This document shows positions 23,367 through 33,033 of a DNA stretch of 35,449 nt, in pieces. The notes under the pieces are model-generated. The model made no database searches. It saw nothing but the letters and a program-made list of their open reading frames with translations, and was not told the origin of the DNA. This DNA comes from Streptomycetaceae bacterium MP113-05 (GTDB lineage: Bacteria > Actinomycetota > Actinomycetes > Streptomycetales > Streptomycetaceae). Position numbers and translations under genes: made by a program. The stretch's first letter is position 1. The number at the start of each line of letters is the position of its first letter. The stretch spans positions 44,006-79,454 of the forward strand of contig KI547039.1 of NCBI GenBank assembly GCA_000497405.1, given 5' to 3'.

Positions 23367-24928
23367 CGGCCGGCTCCTTCCGCTGCGGCGGAGATGACCA
23401 GGTCCGCCGCACGTTCGGCGACCAGCAGTACCGTCACCATCGGGTTGGCCGTGGGCATGGTGGGGAACACCGAGGCATCCACCACACGCAGCCCGCCGAT
23501 GCCACGGACCCGCAGTTGCGGGTCGAGGACGGCGAGGGGGTCGTCCGGGGCGCCCATCCGGCAGGTTCCGGCGGGGTGATAGACGGTGTGCGCTGCGCGC
23601 CTGCCGTAGTCGGACAACTCCCGGTCGGTCTCTGCCTCCGTTCCGGGCGCGACCTCGCGGACCAGCCAGGACTTGAGCGGTTCGGTGGCGGCGACGCGCC
23701 GGGCGAGGCGCAGCCCGTCCACGATGGTGCGCTCGTCGTAGCCCTCGGGATCGGTGAAGTAGCGGAAGTCCAAGGCGGGTTTGTCTCCGGGGTCGGAACT
23801 GCGCAGCCACAAGCGGCCGACGGAACGGGCGCGGGGCACGTTGGGCGTCATGCACACGCCGTACGGGGGAACGGGGTAGCCGAGGCGTTCGGTGTTGACG
23901 GTGAACGGCACCTGGTAGAAGTGGAACATCAGGTCCGGCCGGTCGGCGCCGGGCTCGCGGCGCAGGAAGAGTCCGGCGTCCGAGTCCATCGCCGAGTTGG
24001 GCGGCAGCGGACCCCGGGTCTCCCAGATGATCACCGACTCGGGATGGTCGAGCAGGTTCTCCCCCACCCCGGGCAGGTCGGCGACGACATCGATGCCGTG
24101 CCGTCGCAGTTCCTGCGCAGGTCCGACGCCCGAGAGCATCAGGAGCCGCGGGGTGTCGATCGCACCGGCGCACAGCAGGAGCTCCCGTTCGGCTCGCAGC
24201 ACCTCGGTGGTGCCGTCGTCGTGCCGCACGCGGACCCGGGTGAGCCGCCCGGCGGCGTCGGGCAGCAGGCGGTACGCCCAGGTCTCCAGCATCAGGTGCA
24301 GGTTGGGCCGGTCGAGGACGGGGTGCAGGTACGCCACCGAGGCGGAGGACCGGTTGCCGGTAGCCGGGTCGTAGGCGACGGAGAAGAAGCCGGCGCCCTC
24401 GGTGAACGGCTGCGCGTTGAAGTCGTCGACGACCGGCACGCCCAGGGCCTCGGCCGCGGCGGTGACGAAGTCCTTCGCGGCGGGGTTCCGGTCCGCTTCG
24501 GCCACGGGGACGATGGTGTTGCGCAGCCGGTCGCGGTAGGGCAGCAGGGTGTCCGGGCCCCATCCGGCGCAGCCGCGCGCCACCCATTCGTCGAGATCCT
24601 GCGGCAGCGGAAGGAAGCTGATCAGGGTGTTGTGCGAGGAGCAGCCGCCGAGGACGCGGGCGCGCGAGTGCAGGATGTGCGAGTTGCCGCGGGGCTGTTC
24701 CTCGGTGGTGTAGCCGTAGTCGAACTCGCCTCCGAGCAGGTTGATCCAGTTCCGCAGCTTGAGGATGCGGTCGTCGCCGACGTCGCTGGGGCCGCCCTCG
24801 ACGACGCACACGGTCACGTCGGGGTCCTCGGTGAGGCGGGCGGCGAGGACCGAGCCGGCGGTGCCGCCGCCGACGATCACGTAGTCGAAGGCGCCGCCGG
24901 GGGTGGCCGGGCCGCTCACGGCGCTCAC
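23363..24928 (-). CDS. GMC-family FAD oxidoreductase, choline-dehydrogenase-like
   Basis: 521 aa from a GTG at 24928, which overlaps the aldehyde dehydrogenase stop as GTGA; a second GTG at 24919 is possible. FAD-binding motif YVIVGGGTAGSVLAARL near the N-terminus, VLGGCSSHN (GMC signature 1 region), LLLCAGAIDTPRLLMLSGVGP (signature 2), and the C-terminal catalytic region HTVYHPAGTCRMG and VDASVFPTMPTANPMVTVLLVAERAADLI-like end. GMC enzymes oxidise alcohols to aldehydes; beside a betaine-aldehyde-type dehydrogenase, choline to betaine aldehyde is likeliest. BetA proper is only one branch, so the symbol is withheld. No signal peptide. Confidence 0.9.
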   Translation of the reverse strand: MSAVSGPATPGGAFDYVIVGGGTAGSVLAARLTEDPDVTVCVVEGGPSDVGDDRILKLRNWINLLGGEFDYGYTTEEQPRGNSHILHSRARVLGGCSSHNTLISFLPLPQDLDEWVARGCAGWGPDTLLPYRDRLRNTIVPVAEADRNPAAKDFVTAAAEALGVPVVDDFNAQPFTEGAGFFSVAYDPATGNRSSASVAYLHPVLDRPNLHLMLETWAYRLLPDAAGRLTRVRVRHDDGTTEVLRAERELLLCAGAIDTPRLLMLSGVGPAQELRRHGIDVVADLPGVGENLLDHPESVIIWETRGPLPPNSAMDSDAGLFLRREPGADRPDLMFHFYQVPFTVNTERLGYPVPPYGVCMTPNVPRARSVGRLWLRSSDPGDKPALDFRYFTDPEGYDERTIVDGLRLARRVAATEPLKSWLVREVAPGTEAETDRELSDYGRRAAHTVYHPAGTCRMGAPDDPLAVLDPQLRVRGIGGLRVVDASVFPTMPTANPMVTVLLVAERAADLVISAAAEGAGR

Positions 24929-26391
24929 CCCTTGAACCAGCGGGACGGGGCCGGGGCGAGGTTCTGGTAGATGTGCTTGGTCTCCTGGTACTCGCGGAGC
25001 CCGGCGGCGCCGAGCTCGCGGCCGACTCCGGAGCGGCCGAAGCCACCCCATTCGGCCTGCGGCACATAGGGGTGGAAGTCGTTGATCCAGACCGTGCCGT
25101 GCCGCAGCGCGTTCGCGACCCGCTGCGCGCGGCTCGCCTCGGACGTCCACACGCCACCGGCGAGGCCGTAGCGGGTGTCGTTGGCGAGTTCGACGGCCTC
25201 CGCCTCGGTGCGGAACCGCTCAACGGTGACGACGGGCCCGAAGATCTCCTCCTGCACGATGCGCATCGACCGGTCGCAGCCGGCGAAGACGGCCGGCTGG
25301 AGGAAGAAGCCGCGGCTCAGTTCGGGCGCGTCGGGCCGGCGTCCACCGGTGACGAGCTTGGCGCCCTCGGACCGGCCGGTCTGCAGGTACTCCTCGACCT
25401 TCGCCCGGTGTGCGGCTGAGCTCAGCGGCCCGCTCTCGGTCTCCGGCAGCAGGCCGTCGCCGAGGCGGATGCGAGAGGCACGCTCGGCGAGGCGCTTCAC
25501 GAACCGGTCGTGGATGGTGTCCTGGACGAGGAGTCGCGACCCGGCCGAGCAGACCTGGCCGGAGTGCAGGAACGCGCCGTCCAGGGCGTAGTCGAGAGCC
25601 GCGTCGGCGTCGCAGTCGTCGAAGACGACGTTGGGGTTCTTGCCGCCGAGCTCCAACGCCACGGTCTTCACACCGTCGGCGGCGGAGGCCATGATGCGGC
25701 GGCCGGTGGCCAGGCCACCAGTGAAGGAGACCAGGTCGACCTCGGGGTGGGCGGTCATGGCGGCGCCGACGACGTCGCCGGGTCCGAGTACGAGGTTGGC
25801 CACTCCGGGCGGCGCGCCGGCCTCGACGATGAGCCGGATCATGCGGACGGTACTCAGCGGGGTGGTCTCGCTGGGCTTGAGGACGAAGGTGTTGCCCGCG
25901 GCGAGCGCCGGCGCGACCTTCCACGACGCCTGGAGCAGCGGATAGTTCCAGGGCGCGATGAGCGCGCAGACGCCCACGGGTTCGTGCACCACACGGCTGA
26001 GGACCTCGTTGCCGACGTCCAGCACCCGGCCGCCGTCCTTGTCGGCGATCTCGGCGAAGTAGCGGAAGGCGTTCGCGACGTCCTCGACGTCGATGCGGGC
26101 CTCGGCGAGGGTCTTGCCGGTGTCGAGGGTCTCGGTGCGGGCGATCTCCTCCTTGTCCCGCAGCAGGTAGCGGTGCACCCGGTAGAGGACGTCGGCCCTG
26201 GCGCGGGTGGGGAGGCCGGACCACTCGCCGGAGTCGAAGGCGCGGCGGGCGGCGCGCACGGCGCGGTCGACGTCCGTCCCGTCGGCGTCGTCCACCGTGG
26301 TCAGCACGGTGGCGTCGAACGGGTTGACGACGTCGCGCCGTCCGCCGGCCACCGCCGGGACCCACTCCCCGTCGATGAATAGTTCGGGCAC
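24925..26391 (-). CDS. Aldehyde dehydrogenase, betaine-aldehyde type, first gene of the operon
   Basis: 488 aa from a GTG at 26391, with GGAGGGAAGG upstream; an open frame continues far upstream but has no homology. ALDH landmarks: [20 protein letters not shown] (Asn of the active site), [10 protein letters not shown], the NAD-binding [12 protein letters not shown], catalytic Glu in [14 protein letters not shown] and catalytic Cys in [11 protein letters not shown], then EEIFGPVV and the C-terminal [13 protein letters not shown]. The GQVCSAGSR context is that of betaine aldehyde dehydrogenases, which make glycine betaine, an osmoprotectant. Its order in an operon with a GMC oxidoreductase and APC permease supports that. 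The enzyme is cytoplasmic and tetrameric in characterised relatives. Confidence 0.9.
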   Translation of the reverse strand: MPELFIDGEWVPAVAGGRRDVVNPFDATVLTTVDDADGTDVDRAVRAARRAFDSGEWSGLPTRARADVLYRVHRYLLRDKEEIARTETLDTGKTLAEARIDVEDVANAFRYFAEIADKDGGRVLDVGNEVLSRVVHEPVGVCALIAPWNYPLLQASWKVAPALAAGNTFVLKPSETTPLSTVRMIRLIVEAGAPPGVANLVLGPGDVVGAAMTAHPEVDLVSFTGGLATGRRIMASAADGVKTVALELGGKNPNVVFDDCDADAALDYALDGAFLHSGQVCSAGSRLLVQDTIHDRFVKRLAERASRIRLGDGLLPETESGPLSSAAHRAKVEEYLQTGRSEGAKLVTGGRRPDAPELSRGFFLQPAVFAGCDRSMRIVQEEIFGPVVTVERFRTEAEAVELANDTRYGLAGGVWTSEASRAQRVANALRHGTVWINDFHPYVPQAEWGGFGRSGVGRELGAAGLREYQETKHIYQNLAPAPSRWFKG

Positions 26392-26667
26392 GTGACCTTC
26401 CCTCCGGTGGCTGCTGCTCCCGCCCAGCCTGGTGCCGGCCCGCGGGCCGGACCACACGGCGGGGGCCGACCGGGGGAACACCGTCACCAGCGGCGGACCC
26501 GCGGGGGGGAGCCACTCCCGAGTGGGGTGGCGGCGGCGGAAGCCAGTCGGGTGCCTCGTCGGCGTGGCTGCCGCCCGCACGCCCCACCCGCTGGTCACCA
26601 TCGCGGTGGCGGCGCGCCGCACGGTGCGGCGGCGTCCCGGCCGGTTTCGGCGGCTCGGAGGATCTGC
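26392..26667. other. Divergent intergenic region between the betB-like operon and ctaD
   Basis: 276 bp with no gene, so the promoters of both units must be here. It holds an inverted repeat CCACTCCCGAGTGG at 26512-26525 (6-bp arms, 2-nt spacer), 121 bp from the aldehyde dehydrogenase start and 143 bp from ctaD. The repeat is a possible operator shared by the two units. No convincing -10/-35 pair was identified. Confidence 0.4.
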
Positions 26668-28437
26668 ATGGACGCAAGCCGGGAGGAGGTATCGGCCCCG
26701 GAAGCGACTCCCGCGAACCCGGAGCGGAGGCCGCGTCCCGGCCGCCGGGTCCTCGGCTGGACCGGGACCACCGACCACAAGGTGATCGGCAACCTGTACC
26801 TGGTGACCTCGTTCGCCTTCTTCCTGGCCGCCGGGCTCATGGCGATGCTGATGCGCGCCGAACTGGCGCGGCCCGGCATGCAGGTGATGGACCACGGCCG
26901 GTACGACCAGCTGTTCACCATCCACGGCACGATCATGATGCTGCTGTTCGCGACGCCGACCTTCGCCGGTTTCGCCAACGCGATCATGCCGCTGCAGATC
27001 GGCGCACCGGATGTGGCGTTCCCCCGGCTGAACGCGCTCACCTACTGGCTGTTCCTGTTCGGCGGCCTGATGGTGGTCGGTGGCTTCCTGACGACGGGCG
27101 GCTCCGCGCCGTTCGGCTGGTTCGCGTACGCGCCGCTGCACAACGCGACGTACTCTCCCGGTGCGGGCGGCAGCCTGTGGGCGATGGGCCTGATCGTCGC
27201 CGGCCTGTCCACCATCCTGGGATCGGTCAACTTCATCACCACGATCATCTGCCTGCGCTGCCCGGGGATGACGCTGTTCCGGATGCCGATGTTCACCTGG
27301 AACGTGCTGTTCACCTCGATCCTGGCGCTGCTGGCGTTCCCGGTGCTGAGCGCGGCGCTGTTCGCGATGATCGCCGACCGCGAGTTCGGCGCACACATCT
27401 ACGACTCGGCGAACGGCGGCGCGATCCTGTGGCAGCACCTGTTCTGGTTCTTCGGGCACCCCGAGGTCTACATCGTGGCGCTGCCGTTCTTCGGGATCGT
27501 CACCGAGATCATCCCGGTGTTCAGCCGTAAACCGCTGTTCGGGTACGTCAGCCTGATCGGGGCGACCATCGCCATCACCGGACTGTCGGCGACGGTGTGG
27601 GCACACCACATGTTCGCCACGGGCGCGGTGCTGCTGCCGTTCTTCTCGCTGCTGTCGTTCCTGATCGCCGTGCCGACGGGGGTGAAGTTCTTCAACTGGA
27701 CCGGCACCATGCTGCGCGGTTCGCTGTCGTTCGAGACGCCGATGCTGTGGACGGTCGGATTCCTCGTCACCTTCCTCTTCGGCGGTCTGACGGGCGTGCT
27801 GCTGGCCTCACCGCCGATCGACTTCCACGTCACGGACACCTACTTCGTCGTGGCGCACCTGCACTACGTGCTGTTCGGGACGATCGTGTTCGCGACGTTC
27901 GCCGGCTTCTACTTCTGGTGGCCGAAGTTCACCGGCCGGCTGCTGGACGAACGGCTGGGGAAGATCCACTTCTGGACGTTGTTCGCCGGGTTCCACACCA
28001 CGTTCCTGGTGCATCACTGGCTGGGAGCGCAGGGCATGCCGCGACGGTACGCGGACTATTTGGCGGCCGACGGCTTCACGGCGCTCAACACGGTCTCCAG
28101 CATCGGCGCGTTCCTGCTGGGGCTGTCCACGCTGCCGTTCCTCTACAACGTGTGGAAGACCTCGCGCTCCGGCCGCAAGGTGACCGTCGACGACCCGTGG
28201 GGGTGGGGGCGTTCACTGGAGTGGGCGACGAGCTGCCCACCGCCGCGGCACAACTTCCTCGCGCTGCCGCGCATCCGCTCCGAGTCGCCCGCTTTCGACC
28301 TGCACCATCCGGAGGTCGGCCCGTGGGGCGTGCTGACGGGCGGCCGCTCGCCGGACGCGGTACCGACGGTGGCGCGCATCGCCGACCAGGAACACGACGC
28401 GCCCGAACGCGACGACGCACGGAGGGACGACCGGTGA
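26668..28437 (+). CDS. ctaD: Cytochrome c oxidase subunit I (aa3 type), second-copy type
   Basis: 589 aa from the ATG at 26668, with GGAGG 6 nt upstream. Conserved parts: [16 protein letters not shown], heme a ligand His in [31 protein letters not shown] (D-pathway region), [18 protein letters not shown] (CuB His and the His-Tyr cross-link), [10 protein letters not shown] (two CuB His), and [18 protein letters not shown] (heme ligands). [14 protein letters not shown] continues the fold. All metal ligands are present, so it should bind heme a, a3 and CuB and pump protons. The gene overlaps ctaF (GTGA). The usual primary locus has ctaC-ctaD-ctaF and ctaE-qcrCAB; here only three genes are found, which marks a secondary set. 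Confidence 0.93.
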   Translation: MDASREEVSAPEATPANPERRPRPGRRVLGWTGTTDHKVIGNLYLVTSFAFFLAAGLMAMLMRAELARPGMQVMDHGRYDQLFTIHGTIMMLLFATPTFAGFANAIMPLQIGAPDVAFPRLNALTYWLFLFGGLMVVGGFLTTGGSAPFGWFAYAPLHNATYSPGAGGSLWAMGLIVAGLSTILGSVNFITTIICLRCPGMTLFRMPMFTWNVLFTSILALLAFPVLSAALFAMIADREFGAHIYDSANGGAILWQHLFWFFGHPEVYIVALPFFGIVTEIIPVFSRKPLFGYVSLIGATIAITGLSATVWAHHMFATGAVLLPFFSLLSFLIAVPTGVKFFNWTGTMLRGSLSFETPMLWTVGFLVTFLFGGLTGVLLASPPIDFHVTDTYFVVAHLHYVLFGTIVFATFAGFYFWWPKFTGRLLDERLGKIHFWTLFAGFHTTFLVHHWLGAQGMPRRYADYLAADGFTALNTVSSIGAFLLGLSTLPFLYNVWKTSRSGRKVTVDDPWGWGRSLEWATSCPPPRHNFLALPRIRSESPAFDLHHPEVGPWGVLTGGRSPDAVPTVARIADQEHDAPERDDARRDDR

Positions 28438-28826
28438 AGGCGGAGGCGTACCTGTTCACGGGTGTTGCGGCGTTCTTCGCCGTCACCGGGCTCGGCTACG
28501 CGTTCTGGAGCACCTTCGAACCCGTGGGGACGACCGCGCTGGCGGTGGCGTTCCTGATGTCCTCGCTGGTCGCCTTCTTCTGCGGGCGCCAGTACCGGGT
28601 CAAGGGTCGGCGGCTGCAGGACCAAAGGTGCGCAGAGATCCACGAGGGCGCCGGACCGCTGGACTTCTTCCCCGCCCACAGCTACGCCCCCGTGGTCACC
28701 GCGCTCGGCGCGACGGTGCTGGGCGCCGGGATCGTGTACGGCGTCTGGCTCGCCCTCATCGGCGTCGGCGTGCTGGCACCGGGCGTGGCGGGGTTCGTGT
28801 TCGAGAACAACGACCGCGCGGCCTGA
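28434..28826 (+). CDS. ctaF: Cytochrome c oxidase subunit IV (actinobacterial CtaF type)
   Basis: 130 aa from a GTG at 28434 that overlaps the ctaD stop. GGAGGG lies 8 nt upstream. It has four hydrophobic segments: [59 protein letters not shown] and [16 protein letters not shown]. Between the second and third lies the polar loop [13 protein letters not shown] with [10 protein letters not shown], which is characteristic of the actinobacterial subunit IV (CtaF). It is a membrane subunit of the oxidase encoded by ctaD just upstream. It has no metal ligands of its own. Confidence 0.88.
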   Translation: MKAEAYLFTGVAAFFAVTGLGYAFWSTFEPVGTTALAVAFLMSSLVAFFCGRQYRVKGRRLQDQRCAEIHEGAGPLDFFPAHSYAPVVTALGATVLGAGIVYGVWLALIGVGVLAPGVAGFVFENNDRAA

Positions 28827-28857
28827 GCCGGCGCGGACGAGCGTGCGGAGGAGAGTG

Positions 28858-30558
28858 GTGACGTTGTTCCCGGGCAGAAGGCGCCGGTCGCCCTCGTCGC
28901 CCTCGAAGACCGCCCGCGCGGCCGAGGACGGCTACCGCTACCTCGACGGGCGTCTGCCGGTGTCCGAGGCCGGCGGGCTACTGCGCAAGGCATTCCCCGA
29001 CCACTGGTCTTTCCTGCTCGGCGAGATCGCGCTGTACAGCCTCGTCGTCCTGCTGCTGACCGGCGTCTACCTGACCCTGTTCTTCGACCCGAGTATGACC
29101 GAGGTCGTCTACGACGGCTCCTACGAGCCGCTCCGGGGCGTGCGCATGTCGCAGGCCTACGCCTCCACCGTGGACATCAGTTTCGACGTACGGGGCGGAC
29201 TGCTCACCCGGCAACTGCACCACTGGGCGGCCCTGGTGTTCGTCGGCGCGATCGGCACGCACCTGCTGCGGATCTTCTTCACCGGCGCCTTCCGGAAGCC
29301 CCGCGAGGGCAACTGGGTGATCGGCGTGACCCTGTTCATGCTGGCGCTGCTGGAGGGCTTCTGCGGCTACTCGCTGCCGGACGACCTGCTCTCCGGCACC
29401 GGACTGCGCATCGCCCAGGGCATCATCACCTCCATTCCCGTGATCGGCACCTACCTGGCCTTCTTCGCCTTCGGCGGCCAGTATCCGGGGCACGACATCA
29501 TCCCGCGCCTGTACGTCACCCACGTGCTGCTGGTGCCGGGCATCCTGGTGGCACTGGTCGTCGTACACCTCGCTCTGGTCGTCTACCTCAAGCACACCCA
29601 GTGGGCCGGGCCGCGCAGGACGAACCGGAACGCCGTCGGGCTGCCGATGGTGCCGCACTTCGCCGCCCGGTCGACCGGCCTGTTCTTCCTGATCGCCGGC
29701 ACGCTCACGGCGATGGCGGGGGCCGCGCAGGTCAATCCGGTCTACGGCTACGGCCCGTACGACCCGTCGCAGGTGTCCACCGCCTCCCAGCCCGACTGGT
29801 ACGTCGGTTTCCTGGAGGGTTCGCTGCGGCTGATGCCGCCGTTCGAGACCACGTTCTGGGGCGTCACCGTGATGTGGAACGTGTTCGTGCCGGCGGTGGC
29901 GCTTCCCGGGCTCTTCTTCCTGGTGCTGTACGCCTACCCGTTCCTCGAACGGTGGGTGACGGGAGACGACGGGGAGCACCACCTGTGCGACCGACCGCGC
30001 AACCGCCCCACCCGTACGGGGCTGGGAGTCGCGGGCATCGTGTTCTACGCGGTGCTGCTGCTGGCGGGCGGCAACGACGTGCTGGCGCTGGAGTTCGACG
30101 TCTCCCTGAACCTGCTGACCTGGGTGTTCCGGGTGTCTCTGGTGGCCGCGCCGGTGCTGGCTCACCTGCTGACGAAGCGGATGTGCCTGGCGCTGCAGGA
30201 CCAGGACCGCGCCCGGCTCGCCGAGGGCGTGGAGACCGGGCAGGTGCGGCAGGGCGTGGAGGGCGGCATGGAGCCGGGTCACCGGCCGTTGCCGGGCAAG
30301 GAGGCGCACGTACTGCTGGTGCGGGAGACCCCGGTACCACTGCGGATCGAGGACGTCACCCCGTCCGGCCGGAAGGCGGGGCGCGGTGCACACGTCCGGG
30401 TACTGCTCAGCCGGTGGTTCTACCGGGACAGCGTCGACTTCCGTGCCTCCGCGACGTACGGACGCCAGGTCGCCGAGCGCCTCGCCGGCCCTCGGCACGC
30501 CGCCGAACTGGACGAGGGGGCGGGCGAGAGCGCCGGGGAGCCCGACGAGTCCCGGTAG
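28858..30558 (+). CDS. qcrB: Cytochrome b of the bc1 complex, QcrB type, second copy
   Basis: 566 aa from a GTG at 28858 behind GGAGGAGA; GTGs at 28843 and 28855 are also in frame. The four heme b ligands are visible in two pairs: the His pair in RQLHHWAALVFVGAIGTHLLR, and that in YVTHVLLVPGILVALVVVHLAL. The Qo-site motif PEWY reads PDWY (SQPDWYVGFLEGSLRLMPPFE), as is normal in actinobacteria. The family's long C-terminal extension is present but degenerate-looking (EGVETGQVRQGVEGG). In actinobacteria QcrB works with QcrC, QcrA and the aa3 oxidase as one supercomplex. Here it follows ctaD-ctaF, with no qcrA or qcrC, so its partners must come from elsewhere. Confidence 0.9.
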   Translation: MTLFPGRRRRSPSSPSKTARAAEDGYRYLDGRLPVSEAGGLLRKAFPDHWSFLLGEIALYSLVVLLLTGVYLTLFFDPSMTEVVYDGSYEPLRGVRMSQAYASTVDISFDVRGGLLTRQLHHWAALVFVGAIGTHLLRIFFTGAFRKPREGNWVIGVTLFMLALLEGFCGYSLPDDLLSGTGLRIAQGIITSIPVIGTYLAFFAFGGQYPGHDIIPRLYVTHVLLVPGILVALVVVHLALVVYLKHTQWAGPRRTNRNAVGLPMVPHFAARSTGLFFLIAGTLTAMAGAAQVNPVYGYGPYDPSQVSTASQPDWYVGFLEGSLRLMPPFETTFWGVTVMWNVFVPAVALPGLFFLVLYAYPFLERWVTGDDGEHHLCDRPRNRPTRTGLGVAGIVFYAVLLLAGGNDVLALEFDVSLNLLTWVFRVSLVAAPVLAHLLTKRMCLALQDQDRARLAEGVETGQVRQGVEGGMEPGHRPLPGKEAHVLLVRETPVPLRIEDVTPSGRKAGRGAHVRVLLSRWFYRDSVDFRASATYGRQVAERLAGPRHAAELDEGAGESAGEPDESR

Positions 30559-30704
30559 AGATCAACGAGTCCTTGCGGGATGTTTGCCCCATTATGCGGA
30601 GTGAGACGCGTGCGGGTGGAGACCCCCTCGGCGTCACGGCGCGTCCCGTCGACCGCCGGCACCACACGACACCCACGGCGTTCGCCTGCACGAGGAGCGG
30701 AACC

Positions 30705-30905
30705 ATGCTGATGGCACACCCGGCGTTTCTACGGGAACTGGTGCAGCGCTACGAGGCGCTGACGAGCGAGGGCGCCACGGCGCCACGGCACCAGCACCAG
30801 CGGGAGCTCGAGGACGTCTCGTACACGCTGTGCGTGTCCACCGGCACCCGGTCCGTGGAGCAGGCGCTGACCCTGGCCCGGGAACGCATCACTGCCGCCA
30901 CCTGA
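30705..30905 (+). CDS. DUF5133 domain protein
   Basis: 66 aa from the ATG at 30705, with GAGGAG upstream. The sequence is the usual DUF5133 pattern: MLMAHPAFLRELVQRYEAL, then a charged linker, then LEDVSYTLCVSTGTRSVEQAL. This short family is common and multicopy in Streptomyces and has no known function. Members often end in a longer tail; this one stops soon after the conserved core (ARERITAAT). It lies 146 bp after qcrB, so it probably has its own promoter. It is likely cytoplasmic. Confidence 0.85.
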   Translation: MLMAHPAFLRELVQRYEALTSEGATAPRHQHQRELEDVSYTLCVSTGTRSVEQALTLARERITAAT

Positions 30906-31082
30906 ACCGGACGCCCCCGCAGCCGCCGACGACGTTCCTCTCTCACGACGCGGCCCGCGGGCCCCTGCGCCCCGGCGCCTTCCCCGACTGGGCCATCCGG
31001 AGGGGGACCCGCTCCGAAGTGCATCCGAAGGGGCATCGTGGAGCGAAGGGTCCTCGGGACCTGTCCAGGGAAGAGGTGGCGG

Positions 31083-31478
31083 ATGCGCGTCGGGCTGTTG
31101 CGGACCGTGGGAGCGGCGACCGCGGTGTACGGGGCTGCGGTGGCGGCCTGGCCGGATCTACTGGCCCGCCCCTCCGGGCTGGTGGGCGAAGACGGCAGAC
31201 CGGCCACGGACACACGGGTGTCGCTGCGCCCGCTGGGCTGGCGGGACGCGGCGAGCGGCCTCGCCCTGGCCGCAGCACCGGAGGGGGCCGCGCTGCGCAC
31301 CGCCGCACTGGTGCGCCTCGCGGCCGACTGGGGCGACGCACTACTGCTGGGCCTGACCCTCCCGGAGCCCGACAAGCGGCTGAAGGCGGTTGCGGTGTCC
31401 GTGGGCTGGGGCGCGCTCTCCGCCTACGGATTGCTCGGCGGCCGGTCCGAGGAACGTGGTGACCGTGACCGTGGATGA
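31083..31478 (+). CDS. Small membrane-associated protein of unknown function
   Basis: 131 aa from the ATG at 31083 with GAAGAGG upstream. Hydrophobic segments occur at the N-terminus (TVGAATAVYGAAVAAWPDLLA), the middle (DAASGLALAAAPEGAALRT, ADWGDALLLGLTL) and the C-terminus (AVAVSVGWGALSAYGLLGG). This suggests three or four membrane helices, as in the small DUF4267-like membrane proteins of actinobacteria; the assignment is tentative. The gene overlaps the following hydrolase by 20 nt, so they are cotranscribed. Confidence 0.7.
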   Translation: MRVGLLRTVGAATAVYGAAVAAWPDLLARPSGLVGEDGRPATDTRVSLRPLGWRDAASGLALAAAPEGAALRTAALVRLAADWGDALLLGLTLPEPDKRLKAVAVSVGWGALSAYGLLGGRSEERGDRDRG

Positions 31479-32187
31479 GACCGCGGTACACCCGGACGCG
31501 CTGATACTCCACCGCTCCGCGGCCTCGCCGGAGGCCGCGGTGCTGGTGCTGCACGGCGGACGGGCGGACGGACTGGACGCTCCCCCGCCGTGGAATCTGC
31601 CCGGGGCCCGGATGCGCCCCTACCTGCGTGCCGTGGCCCGGGCCACCGAAGGCCGGAACGTGGTGGTGGGCGCCGTGCGCTACCGGCACCGTGGCTGGAA
31701 CGGGCCGCGCGGAGACGCAGCGCGGGATGCGGAGCGGGCGCTCCAGGAACTGCACCTGCTGGCAGGCGCGGTGCCCGTGGTGCTGGTGGGCCACTCGATG
31801 GGCGGGCGGGCGGCGCTACGGGTCGCCGGGGACGACCTGGTGACGGGGGTCGTGGGTCTGGCACCGTGGTGCCCGCCGGGCGAGCCGGTGGAGCACCTGC
31901 GGGACCGGCGCCTGGTGCTGCTGCACGGTGACCGCGACCGCATGACCGATCCGCGCGGGTCGTGGGACCTGGCGGTGCGGGCGCGGGCTGCGGGCGCGCG
32001 CAGTTGCCACCTGACTGTTGCCGGCGGGGACCACGCGATGATTCGGCGGGCCGGCCTCTGGCACACCCGAACAGCGGAATCCGTACGAGGGCTCCTCGGC
32101 CACGGGCCGCTGCCGGACATGGCCGCGCGAGCTCTGACCCGGGACCACGTACCGCCGCCCGGGAGCCCGGAAACGCTTCTTCGCTAG
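31459..32187 (+). CDS. Alpha/beta hydrolase
   Basis: 242 aa from the GTG at 31459 (GAGGAA just upstream; a GTG at 31456 is equally placed). VLVLHGGRADG carries the oxyanion-hole glycine, the nucleophile is in VVLVGHSMGGRAALRV, the acid is probably in VLLHGDRDRMTDP, and the base is in GGDHAMIRR. No signal peptide, so cytoplasmic. It lacks a recognisable lid domain. Substrate unknown. It overlaps the membrane-protein gene upstream and ends at the hairpin at 32232. Confidence 0.85.
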   Translation: MTVTVDETAVHPDALILHRSAASPEAAVLVLHGGRADGLDAPPPWNLPGARMRPYLRAVARATEGRNVVVGAVRYRHRGWNGPRGDAARDAERALQELHLLAGAVPVVLVGHSMGGRAALRVAGDDLVTGVVGLAPWCPPGEPVEHLRDRRLVLLHGDRDRMTDPRGSWDLAVRARAAGARSCHLTVAGGDHAMIRRAGLWHTRTAESVRGLLGHGPLPDMAARALTRDHVPPPGSPETLLR

Positions 32188-32231
32188 GCCCGTCGGACAC
32201 TCGTGGGCCCCGGAGGCGGGCCGCTCGGCGC

Positions 32232-32247
32232 CCACCCGGTCGGGTGG
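32232..32247 (+). terminator. Short hairpin after the hydrolase gene
   Basis: CCACCCG (32232-32238) pairs with CGGGTGG (32241-32247) across a 2-nt gap. It lies 45 nt after the stop. There is no T tract, so this is a weak candidate. Confidence 0.4.
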
Positions 32248-32394
32248 TGTTGCGGACAGTGACGAGTTGCGACCACAAAGTGGGGCATTTAGCGTCTTTG
32301 ATGTGCGAACGTGACCGCCATTGCACGGTTCGTGATCGCGTCCCATCCCGCGGCCCCGAGTGTCCAGGGGCCCCGACCTCCACAGGAGGGCACA

Positions 32395-32799
32395 GTGCTT
32401 CAGTCCACGATCAGCAAGGTCGCCATGGTCGCCGCCGGCGGCGCCGTCGCCGCGATGACCGCGGCAGGTCCCGCTACCGCCGTCGAGTCGTCACCCCCGG
32501 CCGCGCCGGCCAAGTCCACCCTGGAGAGCCCGCTGCCGCAGCTCGGCACCCAGAGCCGGGTCTACTGGGGCAAGGTCATCGCCCGCACCGGCCTGAAGGT
32601 CCGCACCGGCCCCAGCCAGAACTACAAGTGGGTCGGCACCCTGCACTACGGCGAGAAGGTCAAGATCCGCTGCAAGGTCAACGGCCAGTGGATCGACGGC
32701 AACCCGCGCTGGTACAAGCTGTACGACGGCAACTACATGTGGGCGTCCGCCCGCTACATCGAGAACGTCGGCCCGGCCCCGCACTTCTGCAACCACTGA
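32395..32799 (+). CDS. Secreted SH3-domain protein
   Basis: 134 aa from a GTG at 32395, with GGAGGG 5 nt upstream. A signal peptide is clear: ISKVAMVAAGGAVAAMTAAG with cleavage probably after PATA. After a Pro/Ser linker comes a bacterial SH3 domain: GLKVRTGPSQNYKWVGTLHYG, EKVKIRCKVNGQWIDGNPRW, YKLYDGNYMWASARYIENVG. Two cysteines may form a disulfide. SH3_3 domains bind cell-wall peptidoglycan, so an extracellular, wall-associated role is likely. Such proteins are common in Streptomyces and uncharacterised. The 207 bp upstream probably holds its own promoter. Confidence 0.9.
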   Translation: MLQSTISKVAMVAAGGAVAAMTAAGPATAVESSPPAAPAKSTLESPLPQLGTQSRVYWGKVIARTGLKVRTGPSQNYKWVGTLHYGEKVKIRCKVNGQWIDGNPRWYKLYDGNYMWASARYIENVGPAPHFCNH

Positions 32800-32851
32800 C
32801 CCGGCGGGCGAACCCGGCCGTCGAGGCGACCGGCACCGACCCCACCGAGCC

Positions 32852-32892
32852 CACCGTGCCCCCAGCTGCCCGAGCGGCCTGGGGGCACGGTG
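32852..32892 (+). terminator. Terminator of the SH3 protein gene
   Basis: A perfect 14-bp stem (32852-32865 with 32879-32892) around a 13-nt loop, 53 nt after the stop. Lacks a T tract, as is common here. Confidence 0.75.
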
Positions 32893-33033
32893 ATGTCCGG
32901 CCCCGGACCGTGCCGTACAGGGTCGACGTGAAAGTCCGGCACAGGGGATTGACGAGCTTACTGACACGCAGTCTCATAAGAGGCGACCGCGGTGTGTGAC
33001 CGTCGGTAACCCCTGTGAGGTGACCCCTTCGCC

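Noticed and set aside
21849-23579. Long open frame of 576 codons on the plus strand, rich in Gly, Asp and Glu
   Set aside because: It lies antisense to the APC permease and its repetitive acidic composition is what GC-rich codon bias gives on the opposite strand.
30580-32300. Similar short motifs TGCCCCATTA near 30590 and the complement of ATGCCCCAC near 32283
   Set aside because: The match is about 7-8 bases and on opposite strands, which is expected by chance in this composition.
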